Source of the DNA: Microbacterium protaetiae
Lineage (GTDB): Bacteria > Actinomycetota > Actinomycetes > Actinomycetales > Microbacteriaceae
Assembly (NCBI RefSeq): GCF_004135285.1
Contig: NZ_CP035494.1
Span: forward strand, 3,596,001 to 3,660,000
DNA: 64,000 nucleotides
Direction: 5' to 3'
Positions within the stretch are counted from its first letter, which is position 1, and every line of letters starts with the position of its first letter. Of the stretch, positions 25,561-37,313 are shown in pieces. The position numbers and the translations under genes were made by a program. The notes under the pieces were generated by a model. That model had not been told where the DNA came from and made no database searches. It worked only from the letters and a program-made list of their open reading frames with translations.

Positions 25561-27267
25561 ATGACGACGTTCGATCCGCCGCGCCCATGGACCGCGAGCT
25601 ACGCCGACGGCGTTCCCATCGACCTCGAGCCCGTCAGCGGTTCGCTCGTCGACATCGTCGCGGCATCCGCACGGGACTACCCCGATGCCCCTGCTCTGCA
25701 GTTCTTCGGACGTGAGACGACGTACCGCCAGCTGCAGGAGCAGATCGATCGCGCGGCTGCCGGACTGAAGGCACGCGGTGTCGGCGCCGGCGACACCGTC
25801 GCGATAGTGCTGCCGAACTGTCCGCAGCACATCGTCGCGTTCTACGCGGTGCTGCGGCTGGGTGCCGTCGCGATCGAACACAATCCGCTCTACACCCCAC
25901 GAGAGCTGCGCAAGCAGTTCGAAGACCACGGCGCGAAGACCGCGATCGTGTGGACGAAGGTCGTCGAGACCGTGCAGGAGTTCCCCGCCGACCTCGCCGT
26001 GACCAACCTCATCTCCGTCGACGTCGTCAAGGCGATGCCGCTGGCCACCCGAGTGGCACTGAAGCTTCCGATCGCGAAGGCCCGTGAATCGCGCGATGCG
26101 CTCTACAGCCGTGTCTCGGGCACGATCCCGTGGGAGCAGATCGTCGGCTCCGATCCCCTGCCGGCAGGCCACCCGAAACCCGCCACCGACGATCTGGCGA
26201 TCATCCAGTACACGAGCGGTACGACCGGCACCCCCAAGGGCGCCGCACTGACGCACCGCAATCTGCTCGCCAACGCGGCGCAGGCGCGGGCGTGGGTGCC
26301 GCAGATCGTGCGCGGGAATGGATGCGTCGTCTATGCCGTGCTGCCGATGTTCCACGCATACGGCCTGACCTTGTGCCTGACGTTCGCGATGTCTATGGGC
26401 GCGCGACTGGTGCTGTTCCCGAAGTTCGACCCCGACATGGTGCTGGATGTCACCAAGAAGCATCCGGCGACGTTCCTGCCGCTGGTGCCTCCGATCGCCG
26501 ATCGCCTGCTGAAGGCGGCGCAAGAGAAGGGTGTGTCGCTGCAGGGCACCGACATAGCCATCTCGGGCGCTATGGCGCTCCCCCATGAACTCGTCGTGCC
26601 GTTCGAGAAGGCGTCGGGCGGGTATCTCGTCGAGGGCTACGGCCTCTCGGAGTGCTCGCCTGTGCTGATGGCCAATCCCGTCGCCGACAATCGCGTGCCG
26701 GGCACCGTCGGCCTGCCCTTGCCGGGCACCGAATGCCGCGTCGTCGACCCGGAGGAGCCGACCAAGGATGTCGCGCCGGGCGAACCCGGCGAACTCGTCG
26801 TGCGCGGTCCTCAGGTGTTCAGCGGCTACTACGGCAAGCCCGAGGCCACCGAAGAGGTGTTCGTCGACGGCTGGTACCGCACCGGCGACATCGTCACGAT
26901 CGATGAGGGCGGCTTCGTGCGCATCGTCGACCGCATCAAAGAGCTCATCATCACGGGCGGTTTCAACGTGGCCCCCACCGAGGTCGAGAACGCACTGCGC
27001 CAGCACCCCGATGTCGACGATGTCGCCGTGGTCGGGCTGCCCAGCGAACACTCCGGCGAAGAGGTCGTTGCCGCGGTCGTGCTCGCCCCCGGTGTGGCAG
27101 AACCCGATGTCGATGCCATCCGTGAGTTCGCGCGCAGCATCCTCACCCCCTACAAAGTGCCGCGGCGGGTGTTCGTCGTCGACGAGCTGCCGAAATCGCT
27201 GATCGGCAAGGTGCTGCGCCGCCAGGTGCGCGAGAAACTGCTGAACCTGACAGGAGCCGGACAATGA
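25561..27267 (+). CDS. fadD: Long-chain fatty-acid--CoA ligase (AMP-forming)
   Basis: 568 aa ANL-superfamily enzyme making acyl-CoA from fatty acid, ATP and CoA. The motifs are the P-loop YTSGTTGTPKGA, GYGLSECSPV, YRTGDIV and the hinge DRIKELIITGGFNVAP. The C-terminal catalytic lysine is in the run LIGKVLRRQ. The chain-length preference is not readable. TAGGCT (25549-25554) precedes ATG 25561 by 6 nt, so the mRNA is probably leaderless. It overlaps the downstream DEAD-box helicase by 4 bp, an unexpected functional pairing. Confidence 0.93.
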   Translation: MTTFDPPRPWTASYADGVPIDLEPVSGSLVDIVAASARDYPDAPALQFFGRETTYRQLQEQIDRAAAGLKARGVGAGDTVAIVLPNCPQHIVAFYAVLRLGAVAIEHNPLYTPRELRKQFEDHGAKTAIVWTKVVETVQEFPADLAVTNLISVDVVKAMPLATRVALKLPIAKARESRDALYSRVSGTIPWEQIVGSDPLPAGHPKPATDDLAIIQYTSGTTGTPKGAALTHRNLLANAAQARAWVPQIVRGNGCVVYAVLPMFHAYGLTLCLTFAMSMGARLVLFPKFDPDMVLDVTKKHPATFLPLVPPIADRLLKAAQEKGVSLQGTDIAISGAMALPHELVVPFEKASGGYLVEGYGLSECSPVLMANPVADNRVPGTVGLPLPGTECRVVDPEEPTKDVAPGEPGELVVRGPQVFSGYYGKPEATEEVFVDGWYRTGDIVTIDEGGFVRIVDRIKELIITGGFNVAPTEVENALRQHPDVDDVAVVGLPSEHSGEEVVAAVVLAPGVAEPDVDAIREFARSILTPYKVPRRVFVVDELPKSLIGKVLRRQVREKLLNLTGAGQ

Positions 27268-29051
27268 CCGACACAATGGATGCCGCCGACAGCGGCGCGA
27301 CCGAGACGGCAGAGGCCACACCCGAAGAGCAACAGGCACCGGGTTTCGCCGATCTCGGCGTCACGGGCCCGGTGCTGGCCGCCGTGCACGATCTGGGCTA
27401 CGAGACGCCGTCGGCGATTCAGGCGGCCACGATTCCGCTGCTTCTCGAGGGCCGCGATGTGCTGGGCACTGCGCAGACCGGAACGGGCAAGACCGCGGCC
27501 TTCGCTCTCCCCGTACTCGAGCGGCTCGACCTGTCGCAGAAGACACCGCAGGCCCTCGTGCTCGCCCCGACCCGCGAGCTGGCTCTGCAGGTGTGTGAGG
27601 CGTTCGAGTCGTATGCCGGTCGCATGAAGGGCGTGCACGTGCTTCCCGTCTACGGCGGGCAGGCCTATGGCGTGCAGTTGTCGGCGCTGCGCCGTGGCGT
27701 GCACATCGTCGTGGGAACGCCCGGCCGCATCATGGACCACCAGGCCAAAGGCACGCTCGATCTGTCCGAGCTGAAGTACCTGGTGCTCGATGAGGCCGAC
27801 GAGATGCTCAAGATGGGCTTCGCCGAAGACGTCGAGCAGATTCTCGCGCAGACGCCCGCCGACAAGCAGGTCGCCCTGTTCTCGGCCACGATGCCTGCCG
27901 CGATCCGCCGTCTCGCCCAGAAGTACCTGCGCGACCCCGAAGAGGTCGCGATCAAGACGAAGACCACGACCAACCAGAACATCACGCAGCGGTACCTCGT
28001 CGTCTCGTACGCGCAGAAGGTGGATGCCCTCACCCGCATTCTCGAAGTCGAGAATTTCGACGGGGTCATCGTCTTCGTGCGCACGAAGAACGAGACCGAG
28101 ACTCTCGCCGAAAAGCTGCGCGCCCGCGGATACTCGGCTGCCGCCATCAGCGGCGACGTGGCCCAAGCGCAGCGCGAGCGCTCGGTGAACCAGCTCAAGG
28201 CCGGCAAGCTCGACATTCTGGTCGCGACCGACGTCGCCGCACGCGGTCTGGATGTCGAGCGCATCAGCCATGTGATCAACTTCGACATCCCCACCGACAC
28301 CGAGTCATATGTGCACCGCATCGGGCGCACCGGACGCGCGGGCCGCTCGGGCGATGCGATAAGTTTCATCACCCCGCGCGAGCGATATCTGCTGGGGCAC
28401 ATCGAGAAGGCCACGCGCCAGAAGCCCGCCCAGATGAAGCTGCCGACCACCGACGACGTCAACACGACCCGTCTCGCACGCTTCGATGACGCCATCACCG
28501 CGGCACTGGAGGCGACCGGGCGCATCGAGGCGTTCCGCGACATCATCGACCACTATGTGCGCCACCACGATGTTCCCGAATCGGATGTCGCAGCCGCACT
28601 CGCGATCGTCGCGCAAGGTGAGACGCCTCTCCTTCTGGATCCCGAGAACGACCCGCTGGCGGTATCGGTCGACGCCGTGAACCGGCCGCAGAAGGATCGC
28701 GGTGCCCGCGCCGAACGGGGTACGCGGGAACCGCGACGCGGCCGCGGGGATTATGCCCCGTACCGCATCGAGGTCGGCCGACGGCACCGTGTCGAGCCCC
28801 GCCAGATCGTGGGCGCGCTGGCCAACGAGGGCGGCCTGCGCCGCGACGACTTCGGCGTCATCACGATCAAACCCGACTTCTCGATCGTTGAGCTTCCCGC
28901 AACCCTCGACCCGGGCGTGCTCGACAAGCTCAGCGGCACCCGCATCTCAGGCCGTCTCATCCAGATGAAGCCTGACCGCGGGGCGCCGCACCGGCGCCGG
29001 CCCGACGACGGCGACGACCGCCCGCCGCGCAAGCCGCGCCACAAGGTCTGA
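27264..29051 (+). CDS. DEAD-box RNA helicase (DeaD/CsdA-like)
   Basis: 595 aa. Motifs run in order: Q-motif near 45-52, AQTGTGKT (70-77), PTRELALQV, TPGRIMD, VLDEADEM, SATMP and HRIGRTGRAGRSG. After the helicase core, an Arg-rich linker leads to a DbpA-like RNA-binding domain (YRIEVGRRHRVEPRQIVGAL ... ISGRLIQM) and a basic tail. Such proteins unwind structured RNA in ribosome assembly and cold adaptation. Translation is coupled to the acyl-CoA ligase (ATGA overlap). Confidence 0.94.
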   Translation: MTDTMDAADSGATETAEATPEEQQAPGFADLGVTGPVLAAVHDLGYETPSAIQAATIPLLLEGRDVLGTAQTGTGKTAAFALPVLERLDLSQKTPQALVLAPTRELALQVCEAFESYAGRMKGVHVLPVYGGQAYGVQLSALRRGVHIVVGTPGRIMDHQAKGTLDLSELKYLVLDEADEMLKMGFAEDVEQILAQTPADKQVALFSATMPAAIRRLAQKYLRDPEEVAIKTKTTTNQNITQRYLVVSYAQKVDALTRILEVENFDGVIVFVRTKNETETLAEKLRARGYSAAAISGDVAQAQRERSVNQLKAGKLDILVATDVAARGLDVERISHVINFDIPTDTESYVHRIGRTGRAGRSGDAISFITPRERYLLGHIEKATRQKPAQMKLPTTDDVNTTRLARFDDAITAALEATGRIEAFRDIIDHYVRHHDVPESDVAAALAIVAQGETPLLLDPENDPLAVSVDAVNRPQKDRGARAERGTREPRRGRGDYAPYRIEVGRRHRVEPRQIVGALANEGGLRRDDFGVITIKPDFSIVELPATLDPGVLDKLSGTRISGRLIQMKPDRGAPHRRRPDDGDDRPPRKPRHKV

Positions 29052-29066
29052 GTGTGGGCTGCCGGT

Positions 29067-29471
29067 TCAGACGCGGATGACGGTGACGCCCTTCGCGCCT
29101 TCCAGCGCGTCGAAGTCGGCATCCTGCGTCACGATCGGCAGCTCGTTCGCGACGGCGATCGCGGCGATCCACAGGTCGTTGACCTGCATGTTCCGCCCCG
29201 TATCCCGGAGGAACAGTCGCAGTCGTGCCCAATGATGAGCCGCTTCCCTCGTCACGGCGAGAACGCGCATCTCACTGAGTTTCTCAAGGGTCTCGAGGCG
29301 GCGCGATCGAGCTTGCGAGTCGTCCGTCGAGAGAACCCCGGCTTCGAGCTCAGCCTGTGTGATCACAGTCGAGACCATGCCGACGGGGATCTTCTCAAAG
29401 TCGATCTCGCGGCCCGATTCGAAGCCGATCATGATCGAGGTGTCAACGACTCCGATGGATTCGTCGCTCAT
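29067..29471 (-). CDS. vapC: VapC-type PIN-domain toxin (ribonuclease)
   Basis: 134 aa. The acidic metal site of PIN RNases is complete: D10 (VVDTSIMIG), E41 (TQAELEAG), D99 (VNDLWIAA) and D117/D119 (TQDADFD). VapC toxins cleave specific tRNAs or rRNA when free of antitoxin. It overlaps the antitoxin gene by 4 bp. The pair sits between the helicase gene and ligA, in the position of a small inserted module. Confidence 0.93.
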   Translation of the reverse strand: MSDESIGVVDTSIMIGFESGREIDFEKIPVGMVSTVITQAELEAGVLSTDDSQARSRRLETLEKLSEMRVLAVTREAAHHWARLRLFLRDTGRNMQVNDLWIAAIAVANELPIVTQDADFDALEGAKGVTVIRV

Positions 29472-29725
29472 ACGATGTCCGCCTCGTCGGTCATCTCACC
29501 CGCCAGCTCTCGGAGTTCGTCGCGAAGACCAGGATCTGCTTGATGTTTGAGCAGCCAGGCGAAGAGCTCTTCACGCGGTATGACGCGCCGCCGCTCGGGG
29601 GCGGCCGGAATGAGCCTGACCGCGGGGTTTCCATGCACCGTGATCACGATGTCTTCCCCCGCCTGAGCGCGCCTGAGCACGCCGGCGGTGTCGTTGCGCA
29701 GTTCTCGGACAGGTACCTCAGCCAT
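29468..29725 (-). CDS. vapB: Phd/YefM-type antitoxin of the vapBC pair
   Basis: 85 aa. The N-terminal VPVRELRNDTAGVLRRAQAGE is the DNA-binding dimerisation domain of Phd/YefM antitoxins; the C-terminal acidic helix (DELRELAGEMTDEADIV) would block the toxin. The ATG at 29725 is preceded by TACGAT (29732-29737, minus strand) with a 6-nt gap. The GAGGAG in that gap is too close to act as a Shine-Dalgarno, so a leaderless start is more likely than the in-frame GTG at 29761. Confidence 0.9.
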   Translation of the reverse strand: MAEVPVRELRNDTAGVLRRAQAGEDIVITVHGNPAVRLIPAAPERRRVIPREELFAWLLKHQADPGLRDELRELAGEMTDEADIV

Positions 29726-29812
29726 CTCCTCATCGTAGCTCTGTGTAGCCGCCTGTAGCACAGCTGTCGGCTGACCGGACCATGCAGGGATCGTTCCGCA
29801 CAGTCCACCCGA

Positions 29813-32125
<2,313 letters not shown>

Positions 32126-33241
32126 CTAGGATCGGGCGCCGACACTCTCGGGGACGGGCACCGCTGACACGGTCCGATCGATCGTGAACTGCCCGATCAC
32201 CCGCGTGCCCTCGTACAGCACAGCGGTCTGGCCGGGAGCGACGCCGTCGAAAGGATGCTCGGGTCGCACTCTCACCGTGCCGTCGACGAACCACGCCTGG
32301 GCCGGTACCGGGTCGGCATGCGCGCGGATCTGCACCTCACACGCGAACTCGCCCTCGGACTGCGCCCGTCCAGCCCAGCTGAACCGCTCGCCGGCGATCT
32401 CGGCGGTGGCCAAGGCCTCTTTGGGTCCGACCACGACGGTGTTGGTCACCGGCTGCACCTCGAGCACGAAGCGGGGCTTGCCGTCGGGCGCGGGAACGCC
32501 CAGCTGCAGGCCGCGGCGCTGCCCGACCGTATACGCGTGCGCGCCATGATGCGTGCCGACCACTGCCCCGCTGCGATCGACGACCTCGCCGTCGGCTTCG
32601 CCGACCTTGTCGGCCAGCCAGCCACGGGTGTCGCCGTCGGGGATGAAGCAGATGTCGTAGCTGTCGGGCTTTTTGGCGACGGAGAAACCCCGGCGCTCGG
32701 CCTCGGCACGCACGAGCGCCTTCGAGGGGGTGTCGCCCAGCGGAAAGTAGGTGTGCGCGAGTTGCTCCGCGGTGAGCACGCCCAGCACGTAGGACTGATC
32801 CTTGGCCGCCTCCGATGCACGGTGCAGCTCGCGGCCGTCCGGCCCATCGACGAGCTTGGCGTAGTGCCCGGTGCACACGGCGTCGTAGCCCAGTTCAAGC
32901 CCGCGCTCCAGAAGAGCTGCGAACTTGATGTGCTGGTTGCAGCGCATGCACGGATTGGGGGTGCGGCCGGCCTGGTACTCGGCGATGAAGTCGTCGACGA
33001 CGTCTTGCCGGAACCGCTCGGAGAAGTCCCACACATAGAACGGGATGCCCAGGATGTCGGCGACGCGACGGGCGTCCATGGCGTCTTCGATCGTGCAGCA
33101 GCCGCGACTTCCCGTGCGCAGCGTTCCGCCCGCGCGCGAGAGCGCCAGGTGCACCCCGACGACCTCGTGCCCCGCCTCCACGGCCCTCGCCGCCGCGACG
33201 GCTGAGTCGACACCACCGCTCATCGCCGCCAGAATTCGCAT
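32126..33241 (-). CDS. mnmA: tRNA-specific 2-thiouridylase MnmA
   Basis: 371 aa. It adds sulphur to U34 of tRNA-Glu, -Gln and -Lys. The PP-loop is SGGVDSAVA (8-16). The catalytic cysteines are in NPCMRCN and [11 protein letters not shown]. It lies 10 bp after nifS, which encodes a cysteine desulfurase and is the likely persulphide donor. TAGACT (33249-33254, minus strand) before ATG 33241 suggests it also has its own leaderless promoter inside the end of nifS. The longer frame upstream is nifS in the wrong phase. Confidence 0.96.
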   Translation of the reverse strand: MRILAAMSGGVDSAVAAARAVEAGHEVVGVHLALSRAGGTLRTGSRGCCTIEDAMDARRVADILGIPFYVWDFSERFRQDVVDDFIAEYQAGRTPNPCMRCNQHIKFAALLERGLELGYDAVCTGHYAKLVDGPDGRELHRASEAAKDQSYVLGVLTAEQLAHTYFPLGDTPSKALVRAEAERRGFSVAKKPDSYDICFIPDGDTRGWLADKVGEADGEVVDRSGAVVGTHHGAHAYTVGQRRGLQLGVPAPDGKPRFVLEVQPVTNTVVVGPKEALATAEIAGERFSWAGRAQSEGEFACEVQIRAHADPVPAQAWFVDGTVRVRPEHPFDGVAPGQTAVLYEGTRVIGQFTIDRTVSAVPVPESVGARS

Positions 33242-33251
33242 GGGCTCCAGT

Positions 33252-34439
33252 CTACGAGCGCGACACTGAACGGGGGCCGGACGAGGCCCTCGCCCGCTCG
33301 ACCACCTGCGGCAGCACAGCCAGCAGCGCGTCGATGTCGCCCTCGGTCGAGGTGCGCCCGAGCGTGAAACGCAGCACCTGCCGGGCTTCGGCATCCGACC
33401 GCCCGATCGCCGTGACCACGTGCGAGGGCTCGGGAATCCCCGCTTGACAGGCCGATCCGGTCGACGCGCACACGTCGGCGCGATCCAGCAGGAACAGCAG
33501 TGTCTCGCCCAGCGCGCCGGGAAAGAGCACGTGCGCATTGCCCGGCAGCCGATCATGCGGGTCACCGAGCAGTTGCGCATCGTCGACAGACGCGCGGATG
33601 CCGCGAACCAGCCGATCGCGCAGCGCGGCCAGTCGTGCCGCCTCAGCGTCACGTTCGGCCCAGGCGCACTCGGCCGCCACCGCGAACGCCGCGGCGCCCG
33701 CGACATCCTGGGTGCCGCTGCGCAACGACCGCTGCTGCCCGCCGCCCTGCAGCAGCGCCGTCGGGGCGGCGTGGCGTGAGACCACGAGCGCGCCCACGCC
33801 GACCGGCCCGCCGATCTTGTGTGCAGACACACTCAGCGCGCAGAGACCACTCTGCCCCCGTGCGTCGCCGCGCCACGCGCGGAACGCGACGGGGATGTGC
33901 CCGAACGCCGCCACCGCGTCCAGGTGCAGCGGCACGCCGGCCTGCGACGCCGCGTGGGCCAGCGCGTCGGCGTCGTTGATCGTGCCGACCTCGTTGTTGG
34001 CGACCAGCGCCGTTGCGACGGCGGCGCCGGGCAGCGCGTCGGCGAACGCCTCGGCGGGGACTCTGCCTGCGGCATCCAACGCCACCGCGCGCACGGGGGC
34101 GTGCTCATGGTCGTGCAGCCACTGCACCGTGTCGAGAGTGGCGTGATGTTCGCCGTCGGGCAGCACCATGGCGTCGGTGCCGTCGGCGCGCGCCCACCAC
34201 AGCCCCTTCAGCGCCGTGTTGATCGACTCGGTGCCACCGGAGGTGAACACGACTTCGATGGGGTCGCAGTCGAGCACGGCGGCCAGGCGCTCCCGCGATT
34301 CTTCGAGCAGCCGGCGCGCATCCTGCCCGGCGCGGTGGATCGACGACGCGTTGCCGCACCGCGCCGCGGCATCCAGCCACGCATCGCGCGCCTCGTCTCG
34401 CAGCGGCGTTGTCGCCGCGTGATCCAGGTAGACCGTCAC
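33252..34439 (-). CDS. Cysteine desulfurase (NifS/IscS-type)
   Basis: 395 aa PLP enzyme converting cysteine to alanine plus enzyme-bound persulphide. The PLP lysine is K208 ([10 protein letters not shown]) and the nucleophilic cysteine C331 in STGSACQAG. The N-terminal YLDHAATTP and [11 protein letters not shown] are family signatures. The start is GTG 34439. The immediate neighbour is mnmA, so this is probably the dedicated sulphur donor for tRNA thiolation rather than the SUF-system SufS; the gene is not in a suf operon. It might also feed other thiolation. Confidence 0.92.
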   Translation of the reverse strand: MTVYLDHAATTPLRDEARDAWLDAAARCGNASSIHRAGQDARRLLEESRERLAAVLDCDPIEVVFTSGGTESINTALKGLWWARADGTDAMVLPDGEHHATLDTVQWLHDHEHAPVRAVALDAAGRVPAEAFADALPGAAVATALVANNEVGTINDADALAHAASQAGVPLHLDAVAAFGHIPVAFRAWRGDARGQSGLCALSVSAHKIGGPVGVGALVVSRHAAPTALLQGGGQQRSLRSGTQDVAGAAAFAVAAECAWAERDAEAARLAALRDRLVRGIRASVDDAQLLGDPHDRLPGNAHVLFPGALGETLLFLLDRADVCASTGSACQAGIPEPSHVVTAIGRSDAEARQVLRFTLGRTSTEGDIDALLAVLPQVVERARASSGPRSVSRS

Positions 34440-34466
34440 CGGTCTACTCTTACACGCTCCGCGATG

Positions 34467-36065
34467 TCAGGGGGCGGGATGCCGCGCCACGGCGCGCACG
34501 CGCAGGGCGCCGACCAGGCCCAACACGAGGAACACCGCTGCGACCAGCAGCGACACGCGCGTCGCGTCGGCGAACCCCGCCGACAGCGCCGCCACGAGCG
34601 CATCGGAATGCTGGACGCGCAGTTGCGCTATCGTCGCGCCGGCGCTCGACCGCGTCGCCGCCACCACGGCGTCGGCGCCTCGCATGCCCTCCGTCGACGC
34701 CGGCAGCGTGATGGCGAGCGCAACCGACAGCGCCGCGCCCGAGAGCGCCGTTCCCAGGGCGCTGCCGACCTGGCGCACGGTGCTCTGCGTGGCCGATCCC
34801 TGCCCCGACTGATTCCGTGGCACGTCATGCAGCACCGTGCCGGTCAGCTGCGCCGAGGCCAGTCCCAGCCCGAGGCCGTACACGGTCAACGGCACCGCGA
34901 TGAGCCAGGCCGCGGCATCCGGTGCCACCACCATGGCCACGATGCCGATGCCGACAACCTCCAGCACAAGGCCGAGGACCACGACCCCGGGCGCTCCCAG
35001 GCGCGCGGAAAGGTGCCGGGCCGCGGCGCCCGAGACGAACGCCCCGACGGCCATCGCGGCCAGCACGAGCCCCGCCTGCATGACATCGAGTCCCCGCGCG
35101 TTGACCAGGAACAGCGGCAGCACGAACACGATGGCGAACTCGCCGACGGCGATGGTGCCGGCCGTGAGGTTGCCCCAGCTGAAGGTCGGTAGGCGGAACA
35201 GTGAGAGATCGAGCAGCACGGTACCGCCGGCGCGAGCACGGCGCAGCTCCCACCACACGAACCCGCCCACGCCCAGAGCGCCGATGACGGCCAGCGGCAC
35301 GACGATCGACACCGGCGCCGTGTGCGGCCACACGAGGCCGAGGATCGGAAAGTCCTGCAGCGGCCGCCACCACCCCAGATCGGGCCCCTCGATGACGACG
35401 AACACGAGCGCCGCAAAGCCGACGGCCGACAGCACCGCACCGACCAGGTCGATGCCGCCGCCGCCCGCGCGCTCGCTGGTCTCGCGCACGGTGAAGATCG
35501 CCACGATGAAGATGACCGCGCCCAGCGGCACGTTCACCAGGAAGATCCACGGCCACGACGCGTACTGAGTCAGGGCGCCGCCGGCCAGAGGTCCGATCGC
35601 CGCGGCACCGGAGATCACGGCGCCCCACACGCCGAAGGCGGCCGCCCGGTGCTTCCCGCGGAAGATCGCGTTGACGCTGGAGAGGGTCGTGGGCAGGATG
35701 AGCGCGGCCCCGAGGGCCTGTACGGCACGGGCCGCGATGAGCGCACTGCCGGTGAGGGATGCCGCGGCCACCGCACTCCCCGCCACGAAGACGACGACGC
35801 CGATGAGGAAGAGCCGCTTGCGTCCCCACCGATCGGCGAGGCGCCCCGCCGACAGCAGCAACGCCGCCAGGATCGCCGCGTACAGGCTGCTGACCCACTG
35901 CGCATCGGTGAGGGTGAGGTGCAGCGGCTCGATCATGTCGGGCAGCGCCACCCCCACGATGGTGCCGTCGAGCACTATCATCCCGAGTCCCGCGGCAAGG
36001 GTGGCAAGACCCAGCCAGTCGCGCCGTGTGGGCGCGGCGATGAGGGGATCGCTCAGAACGGTCAT
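34467..36065 (-). CDS. MFS drug exporter, DHA2 (14-TM, EmrB/QacA-like) family
   Basis: 532 aa with about 14 hydrophobic segments. Motif A is GRLADRWGRKRLF between TM2 and TM3, motif B is ARAVQALGAALILP, and the segment ending TM5 has the motif-C-like GPLAGGALTQ. It is a proton-coupled multidrug exporter by family, with unknown substrate. GTG 36068 and ATG 36065 are both in frame; GGGAGG at about 36070-36075 fits ATG 36065 better. Two palindromes at 36080-36116 overlay the promoter, suggesting repression by a TetR/MarR-type protein not encoded next to it. Confidence 0.9.
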   Translation of the reverse strand: MTVLSDPLIAAPTRRDWLGLATLAAGLGMIVLDGTIVGVALPDMIEPLHLTLTDAQWVSSLYAAILAALLLSAGRLADRWGRKRLFLIGVVVFVAGSAVAAASLTGSALIAARAVQALGAALILPTTLSSVNAIFRGKHRAAAFGVWGAVISGAAAIGPLAGGALTQYASWPWIFLVNVPLGAVIFIVAIFTVRETSERAGGGGIDLVGAVLSAVGFAALVFVVIEGPDLGWWRPLQDFPILGLVWPHTAPVSIVVPLAVIGALGVGGFVWWELRRARAGGTVLLDLSLFRLPTFSWGNLTAGTIAVGEFAIVFVLPLFLVNARGLDVMQAGLVLAAMAVGAFVSGAAARHLSARLGAPGVVVLGLVLEVVGIGIVAMVVAPDAAAWLIAVPLTVYGLGLGLASAQLTGTVLHDVPRNQSGQGSATQSTVRQVGSALGTALSGAALSVALAITLPASTEGMRGADAVVAATRSSAGATIAQLRVQHSDALVAALSAGFADATRVSLLVAAVFLVLGLVGALRVRAVARHPAP

Positions 36066-36079
36066 CACACCTCCCTACC

Positions 36080-36116
36080 TTCAGTATTACTGATGCCTGC
36101 TTCAGTATACCTGAAG
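36080..36116. promoter_or_regulatory. Twin palindromes over the MFS promoter (candidate operators)
   Basis: Two related inverted repeats lie in tandem: TTCAGTATTACTGA (36080-36093) and TTCAGTATACCTGAAG (36101-36116). Read on the minus strand, the second contains TATACT (36104-36109), a good -10 element, and the first then falls just after the transcription start. Both share the half-site TTCAGTAT. The layout is typical of a repressor binding twice and blocking initiation. Confidence 0.6.
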
Positions 36117-36156
36117 GCAGGAGAGCGCGGCGCGCCGGCGTTCTTTCGGCGGCAGC

Positions 36157-37236
36157 TCAGCCCAGGCTGACCCCGAACAGCAGGCCGAGCAGATAGGTCA
36201 CCGCAGCTGCTCCGTAGCCGATCAGCAGTTGGCGCAGCGCCCGACGCAGTGGGGAGGCCCCCGAGAGCAGTCCCACCATGGCGCCGGTGCCCAGCAGGGC
36301 GAGTCCGACGAGCACGAGCGCGAGGATCACCGCGGGCAGCCCCGACATCGTGAAAATCCACGGCAGCACGGGGATGATCGCGCCCGAGGCGAAACAGAGG
36401 AAGCTGAACAGCGCCGCCCGCCATGCGCTGCCGACCACGTCGTGGTCGTCGCCGACCGAGACCGGGTCGGTGTTCGGCGCCGCGGCGTCGGCACGGCGCG
36501 CACGCTCGAGCACGCGTTCGGCGCGTGCGAGGGCGTCGTCGGCACCCATCCCGCGCGTGCGGTAGACGAGCGCCAACTCGTTGGCGTCGAGGTCGAGGTC
36601 GGGAAGGATGCCGGCGGCGAACTCCCCCGGTTCGGTGGCATCGAGCATCTCGCGCTGCGAGCGTACCGAGACGAACTCACCGGCCCCCATCGACAGCGCA
36701 CCGGCCAGAAGCCCCGCGATGCCGCTGAAGAGCACGAACTGCGGTGGCGCACCGGCCGCACCGATGCCCATCACCAGCGCCAGGTTCGAGACGAGCCCGT
36801 CGTTCGCACCGAACACCGCGGCGCGGAAGCCCCCCGACAGGCGGCGACGCCCACGGGCGGCGAGGCCACGAACGACCTCCTGATGCACCTTCTCGTCAGC
36901 GGCCATCGCCGCCGTCGCGTGCGGGTCGTCGTCATACGGCGAGCGCCCTTCGGCGTTCTGCGCCAGCGCGAGCACGAAGATCGAGCCGAAGTGACGGGCC
37001 ATCCACCCGAGCATCCGGGTGCGCGTGGACGCGCGCGGCAGCGAGGCGGGCTCGCCGCCCAGCAGCTCCAGCCAGTGCGCTTCGTGTCGTCCTTCGGCGT
37101 CGGCGAGCGAGCGCAGGATGTCGTGCTCGTGGCCGACCTTGCGCTCGGCCAGTTCGCGGTAGACGCGCGCCTCTGCCCGTTCGTTGACGAGATACTGCGC
37201 CCACCGCCTGCGGTCGCGTGAAGTGGGTTCGGTCAC
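36157..37236 (-). CDS. Ferritin-like / VIT1-CCC1 fusion iron (or manganese) transporter, MbfA-like
   Basis: 359 aa. The N-terminal 130 residues are a rubrerythrin-like helical domain with repeated Glu/His metal ligands (ERAEARVYRELAERK, DAEGRHEAHWLEL, ADEKVHQEV). The C-terminal part is a VIT1/CCC1 transporter with about five TM helices and the GANDGLVSNLALVMG signature. Such fusions (MbfA, Er-VIT) export iron in alpha-proteobacteria. GTG 37236 is chosen: TAGCCT (37245-37250, minus strand) lies 8 nt upstream, and the upstream frame has no homology. The metal specificity is inferred. Confidence 0.88.
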   Translation of the reverse strand: MTEPTSRDRRRWAQYLVNERAEARVYRELAERKVGHEHDILRSLADAEGRHEAHWLELLGGEPASLPRASTRTRMLGWMARHFGSIFVLALAQNAEGRSPYDDDPHATAAMAADEKVHQEVVRGLAARGRRRLSGGFRAAVFGANDGLVSNLALVMGIGAAGAPPQFVLFSGIAGLLAGALSMGAGEFVSVRSQREMLDATEPGEFAAGILPDLDLDANELALVYRTRGMGADDALARAERVLERARRADAAAPNTDPVSVGDDHDVVGSAWRAALFSFLCFASGAIIPVLPWIFTMSGLPAVILALVLVGLALLGTGAMVGLLSGASPLRRALRQLLIGYGAAAVTYLLGLLFGVSLG

Positions 37237-37313
37237 GATGTTCGAGGCTATCGGGCCATGGATGTCACACCCGGCCGAACTGCGTGATTGCCAGCATTTC
37301 GGGGCTCCGAAGC

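Noticed and set aside
29067..29725. Genomic island around vapBC
   Set aside because: No integrase, att repeat or composition change is visible; it looks like a single small module.
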